Made by a program: the position numbers and the translations under genes. Under the pieces are notes generated by a model that searched no databases, was not told the origin of the DNA, and was given only the letters and a program-made list of their open reading frames with translations. From Mimachlamys varia (lineage: Eukaryota; Mollusca; Bivalvia; Pectinida; Pectinidae): DNA of 64,000 nt. The stretch lies in contig OX392534.1 in assembly GCA_947623455.1 (NCBI GenBank), forward strand, positions 32,672,926 to 32,736,925, in the 5' to 3' direction. Positions within the stretch are counted from its first letter, which is position 1. Each line of letters begins with the position of its first letter. This document shows, in pieces, positions 63,201 to 64,000 of this stretch.

Positions 63201-64000
63201 ACCCATTTAACATTAGTTCTACTGTGATATGGTATTATGGAAGGCAATGCAAAACTCTGTTACTTCAAATTGAATGAAAAAAATAACCCCAAAAATAAAC
63301 AATGGATAATAAATAACTTCTGGTGATAAATTTTAAGCTGAAAATGTGTGTGCAATTGAAATTCTCAACAAAATTATTATATGTATACATAATGTTATCT
63401 AGAGGGTAATACAAATAACAAATAAGACAGAAATATGCAAATCATCATATATTCCAAGCCGTGAGGTGGGTTTCTTCATAATGAGGTAGGATGTTTGGGA
63501 TGAAAGAAACAATTATTAAATTTTACATGATTTATAATTCAATTCACAAAACACCAATCATTTTGAGACAATGGACGGCCACAAATAAATGCAATTTTAA
63601 TATATTGATATTACATATGTTATACCATTTAAGCAATCTGTGTCTTTGAATTCTTTACATCAACATTACATCAATAAATATTTCTGTGTAATTTCTTATT
63701 TACTTGTTTCACTTCAGATTTTAAAACATTTCTTGGAGAGATCAATAAATATTTCTGTGAAATTTCTGATTTACTTTAAAACATTTCTTGGAGAGATGGT
63801 TTTTTCAATACCAGATCCCTGTCCACTGCACAACACTTAAAATATCAGCTGCAGTTGATTATGAATTCAAACCATAACCTACCATTTATCAAATTTTGGA
63901 TAAAACTGTTGTGCAACCAGACCAGTCAGCTCAGATAGAGATAGGGTAGAATTTGGGGTCCTTGGTTTGAACCCTGTATTGACTCAATTACATTTTGACA
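50967..64000 (-). CDS. Axonemal dynein heavy chain, 3' end (DNAH3/7/12-like), 14 exon positions
   Basis: Motor subunit of a ciliary inner-arm dynein, an ATP-driven microtubule motor. Fourteen exon positions encode about 783 residues from the AAA5-AAA6 junction through AAA6 to the C-terminal domain; the rest lies beyond 64000. All introns are GT..AG and all phases join without a break. Landmarks in order: [98 protein letters not shown], and the end CQLDS. By recall the GMHENVDIS and [13 protein letters not shown] wording is closest to DNAH12; DNAH7 and DNAH3 remain possible. The first exon position is duplicated (separate entries). Introns range from 113 to 1641 bp and hold only repeats. Confidence 0.95.
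51571..51620 (+). repeat. G-rich tract in the last dynein intron
   Basis: Plus-strand run with GGGATGGGGTGGGGGTGGGG and a 15-G run at about 51605-51619; a shorter run of Gs is near 51423-51432. It could form a G-quadruplex on the template strand of the gene. Confidence 0.6.
51678..51775 (-). CDS. Dynein exon 13
   Basis: 98 bp; acceptor TTCCCAG, donor GTAAGTG. Reads [19 protein letters not shown]; the Leu codon is split with exon 14. Confidence 0.93.
51776..53008. other. Dynein intron 12, about 1.2 kb
   Basis: No exon was found in it on either strand. It holds CTCCCTCATT-type short repeats, including a perfect 11-bp inverted repeat TCTCCCTCATT/AATGAGGGAGA at 52506-52516 and 52527-52537. Confidence 0.6.
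53009..53146 (-). CDS. Dynein exon 12
   Basis: 138 bp; acceptor GTTGTAG, donor GTACTTG. Reads [10 protein letters not shown] and [19 protein letters not shown], then [11 protein letters not shown]. Confidence 0.94.
53582..53786 (-). CDS. Dynein exon 11
   Basis: 205 bp; acceptor TTTTCCAG, donor GTGAAAA. Reads [14 protein letters not shown] and [14 protein letters not shown]. Confidence 0.95.
54311..54414 (-). CDS. Dynein exon 10
   Basis: 104 bp; acceptor ACTTCAG, donor GTATGTC. Reads ATKKYPVVY and [15 protein letters not shown]; the Arg codon is split with exon 11. Too short to stand out as an open frame by itself. Confidence 0.93.
55206..55391 (-). CDS. Dynein exon 9 (start of C-terminal domain, Gly-rich loop)
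   Basis: 186 bp; acceptor TTCACTAG, donor GTACCAA. Reads [13 protein letters not shown]; the wording MHENVDIS is what points towards DNAH12. [11 protein letters not shown] loop follows [10 protein letters not shown]. Confidence 0.93.
55769..56002 (-). CDS. Dynein exon 8
   Basis: 234 bp; acceptor TTCCACAG, donor GTAACAC. Reads [10 protein letters not shown] and [19 protein letters not shown]. Confidence 0.95.
56116..56253 (-). CDS. Dynein exon 7
   Basis: 138 bp; acceptor CTTTCAG, donor GTAAGAGG. Reads [18 protein letters not shown] and ends at ISVRQLQ. Confidence 0.95.
57144..57284 (-). CDS. Dynein exon 6
   Basis: 141 bp; acceptor TTTTAG, donor GTATGT. Reads [17 protein letters not shown] and [11 protein letters not shown]. 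Confidence 0.95.
57663..57842 (-). CDS. Dynein exon 5 (AAA6)
   Basis: 180 bp; acceptor TATCCAG, donor GTAAAC. Contains [16 protein letters not shown] and [14 protein letters not shown], among the best-conserved AAA6 segments. Confidence 0.95.
58307..58531 (-). CDS. Dynein exon 4 (AAA6 core)
   Basis: 225 bp; acceptor TTCTACAG, donor GTAAGTTC. Contains [28 protein letters not shown] and [17 protein letters not shown], the degenerate nucleotide-site region of AAA6. Confidence 0.95.
59050..59194 (-). CDS. Dynein exon 3
   Basis: 145 bp; acceptor CTTTCAG, donor GTGTGG. Reads [16 protein letters not shown] near its start and [11 protein letters not shown] at its end. Confidence 0.93.
59347..59562. 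mobile_element. 216-bp MITE-like element in a dynein intron
   Basis: The ends are perfect 23-bp inverted repeats starting TACTGTAAACCAACTTATTT; the outermost TA on each side may be a TA target-site duplication. The inside has TTTTCGCG-rich sequence with weaker symmetry. There is no ORF. It lies in the intron between dynein exons 3 and 2. Confidence 0.8.
59872..60030 (-). CDS. Dynein exon 2 (AAA6 start)
   Basis: 159 bp, GT..AG bounded (acceptor TTTGTAG, donor GTTTGT). Contains [18 protein letters not shown] and [16 protein letters not shown], the region just after the AAA5-AAA6 junction. Its last codon (Arg) is split with exon 3. Confidence 0.93.
60031..61671. other. Dynein intron 1, about 1.6 kb
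   Basis: The longest complete intron. It has AT-rich sequence and several TGACCTTTGACCT-like segments (60884-60902 and around 60.6 and 61.0 kb), a type common in dispersed repeats. I looked for a third copy of the duplicated exon here and saw none. Confidence 0.6.
61672..61812 (-). CDS. Dynein exon 1, canonical version A (downstream copy)
   Basis: 141 bp between an acceptor TTTTTCAG and a donor GTAAGTATG, with the same phases as version B. It contains [18 protein letters not shown], the usual dynein wording at the junction of AAA5 and AAA6. It joins in frame to [10 protein letters not shown] in the next exon. Confidence 0.92.
62362..62600. repeat. Degenerate GCGAGTATAC repeat between the two alternative exons
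   Basis: About ten variants of GCGAGTATAC (for example AGCGAGTATATTGG, GGCGAGTATACATGG, AGCGAGTACGCAGG) are spaced about 20-30 bases apart in the 873-bp intron between exon versions B and A. It is a decayed minisatellite; a role in splicing choice is only a possibility. Confidence 0.6.
62686..62826 (-). CDS. Dynein exon 1, alternative version B (upstream copy)
   Basis: 141 bp between an acceptor ATTTCAG and a donor GTGAGTAT. It is open in the expected phase (one base in, two bases out). It reads [20 protein letters not shown], then includes [19 protein letters not shown]. It aligns without gaps with version A. It lacks the EKD of FEKDK. It keeps the protein sequence of the first 13 codons although 10 of them differ synonymously from version A, so it is not a fresh or dead duplicate. 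Confidence 0.85.
62827..64000. other. Dynein intron upstream of the alternative exons (incomplete)
   Basis: AT-rich intron sequence that continues past the window. No further exon is seen. The last 85 bases look like a tRNA-derived SINE (separate entry). Confidence 0.6.
63915..64000 (+). mobile_element. Possible tRNA-derived SINE head, cut by the window edge
   Basis: CAGCTCAGATAGAGATAGGG resembles a pol III A box, and TCCTTGGTTTGAACCCTGTA about 40 bases on resembles a B box. The spacing and order fit a tRNA-like SINE head. It is diverged and truncated by the end of the window. Confidence 0.35.

Overview
This is a eukaryotic, probably molluscan (bivalve-like) nuclear window with no bacterial gene organisation. 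The evidence is an intron-rich axonemal dynein heavy chain gene with canonical GT..AG introns, a CR1-type non-LTR retrotransposon, foldback/MITE-like elements, and very large tandem satellites. The bivalve guess rests on the general look of the dispersed intergenic repeats and is an inference.

Layout. (1) 1-3262 is a 25-bp satellite, about 130 units. (2) 3263-4040 is unique spacer. (3) 4041-45910 is a composite satellite domain. Its filler is a 36-bp satellite, roughly 700-750 units by length. Two other parts alternate in it. One is an about 1.1-kb module, eight full copies labelled A to H here, plus two diverged relics. The other is a 148-bp foldback element, nine copies. Each full module contains, on the minus strand, two perfect or near-perfect CRE-like TGACGTCA palindromes, a 144-codon ORF beginning MGCFGFLKC (intact or compensated in A, B, D, G and H, broken in C, E and F), and a 33-bp minisatellite of 3 to 10 units. 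Large segments of the domain are duplicated: a 5.3-kb tandem pair at 14.36-24.0 kb, a 6.06-kb-offset pair (modules D and F), and a 29.2-kb-offset pair (modules B and G). A 5'-truncated CR1-like element (42095-44645) sits inside one satellite monomer. (4) 45911-50966 is intergenic sequence, with a satellite relic and a 144-bp inverted-repeat element, and it includes the probable 3'UTR of the next gene. (5) 50967-64000, minus strand, is the 3' end of an axonemal dynein heavy chain of the single-headed inner-arm type (DNAH3/DNAH7/DNAH12 group). It has 14 exon positions coding about 783 residues from the AAA5-AAA6 junction to the C-terminus; the gene continues past 64000.

The most striking observation is in the dynein gene. 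The exon for the AAA5-AAA6 junction is present twice (61672-61812 and 62686-62826). The two versions have the same 141-bp length, the same phases and good splice sites. About 31 of 47 residues are identical, with many synonymous differences between them. This looks like an old, selected pair of alternative, perhaps mutually exclusive, exons. The second version replaces the FEKDK segment, which as I recall it is nearly constant in dynein heavy chains. The second most striking is the satellite-embedded, amplified MGCFGFLKC ORF module with its own CRE-bearing upstream region.
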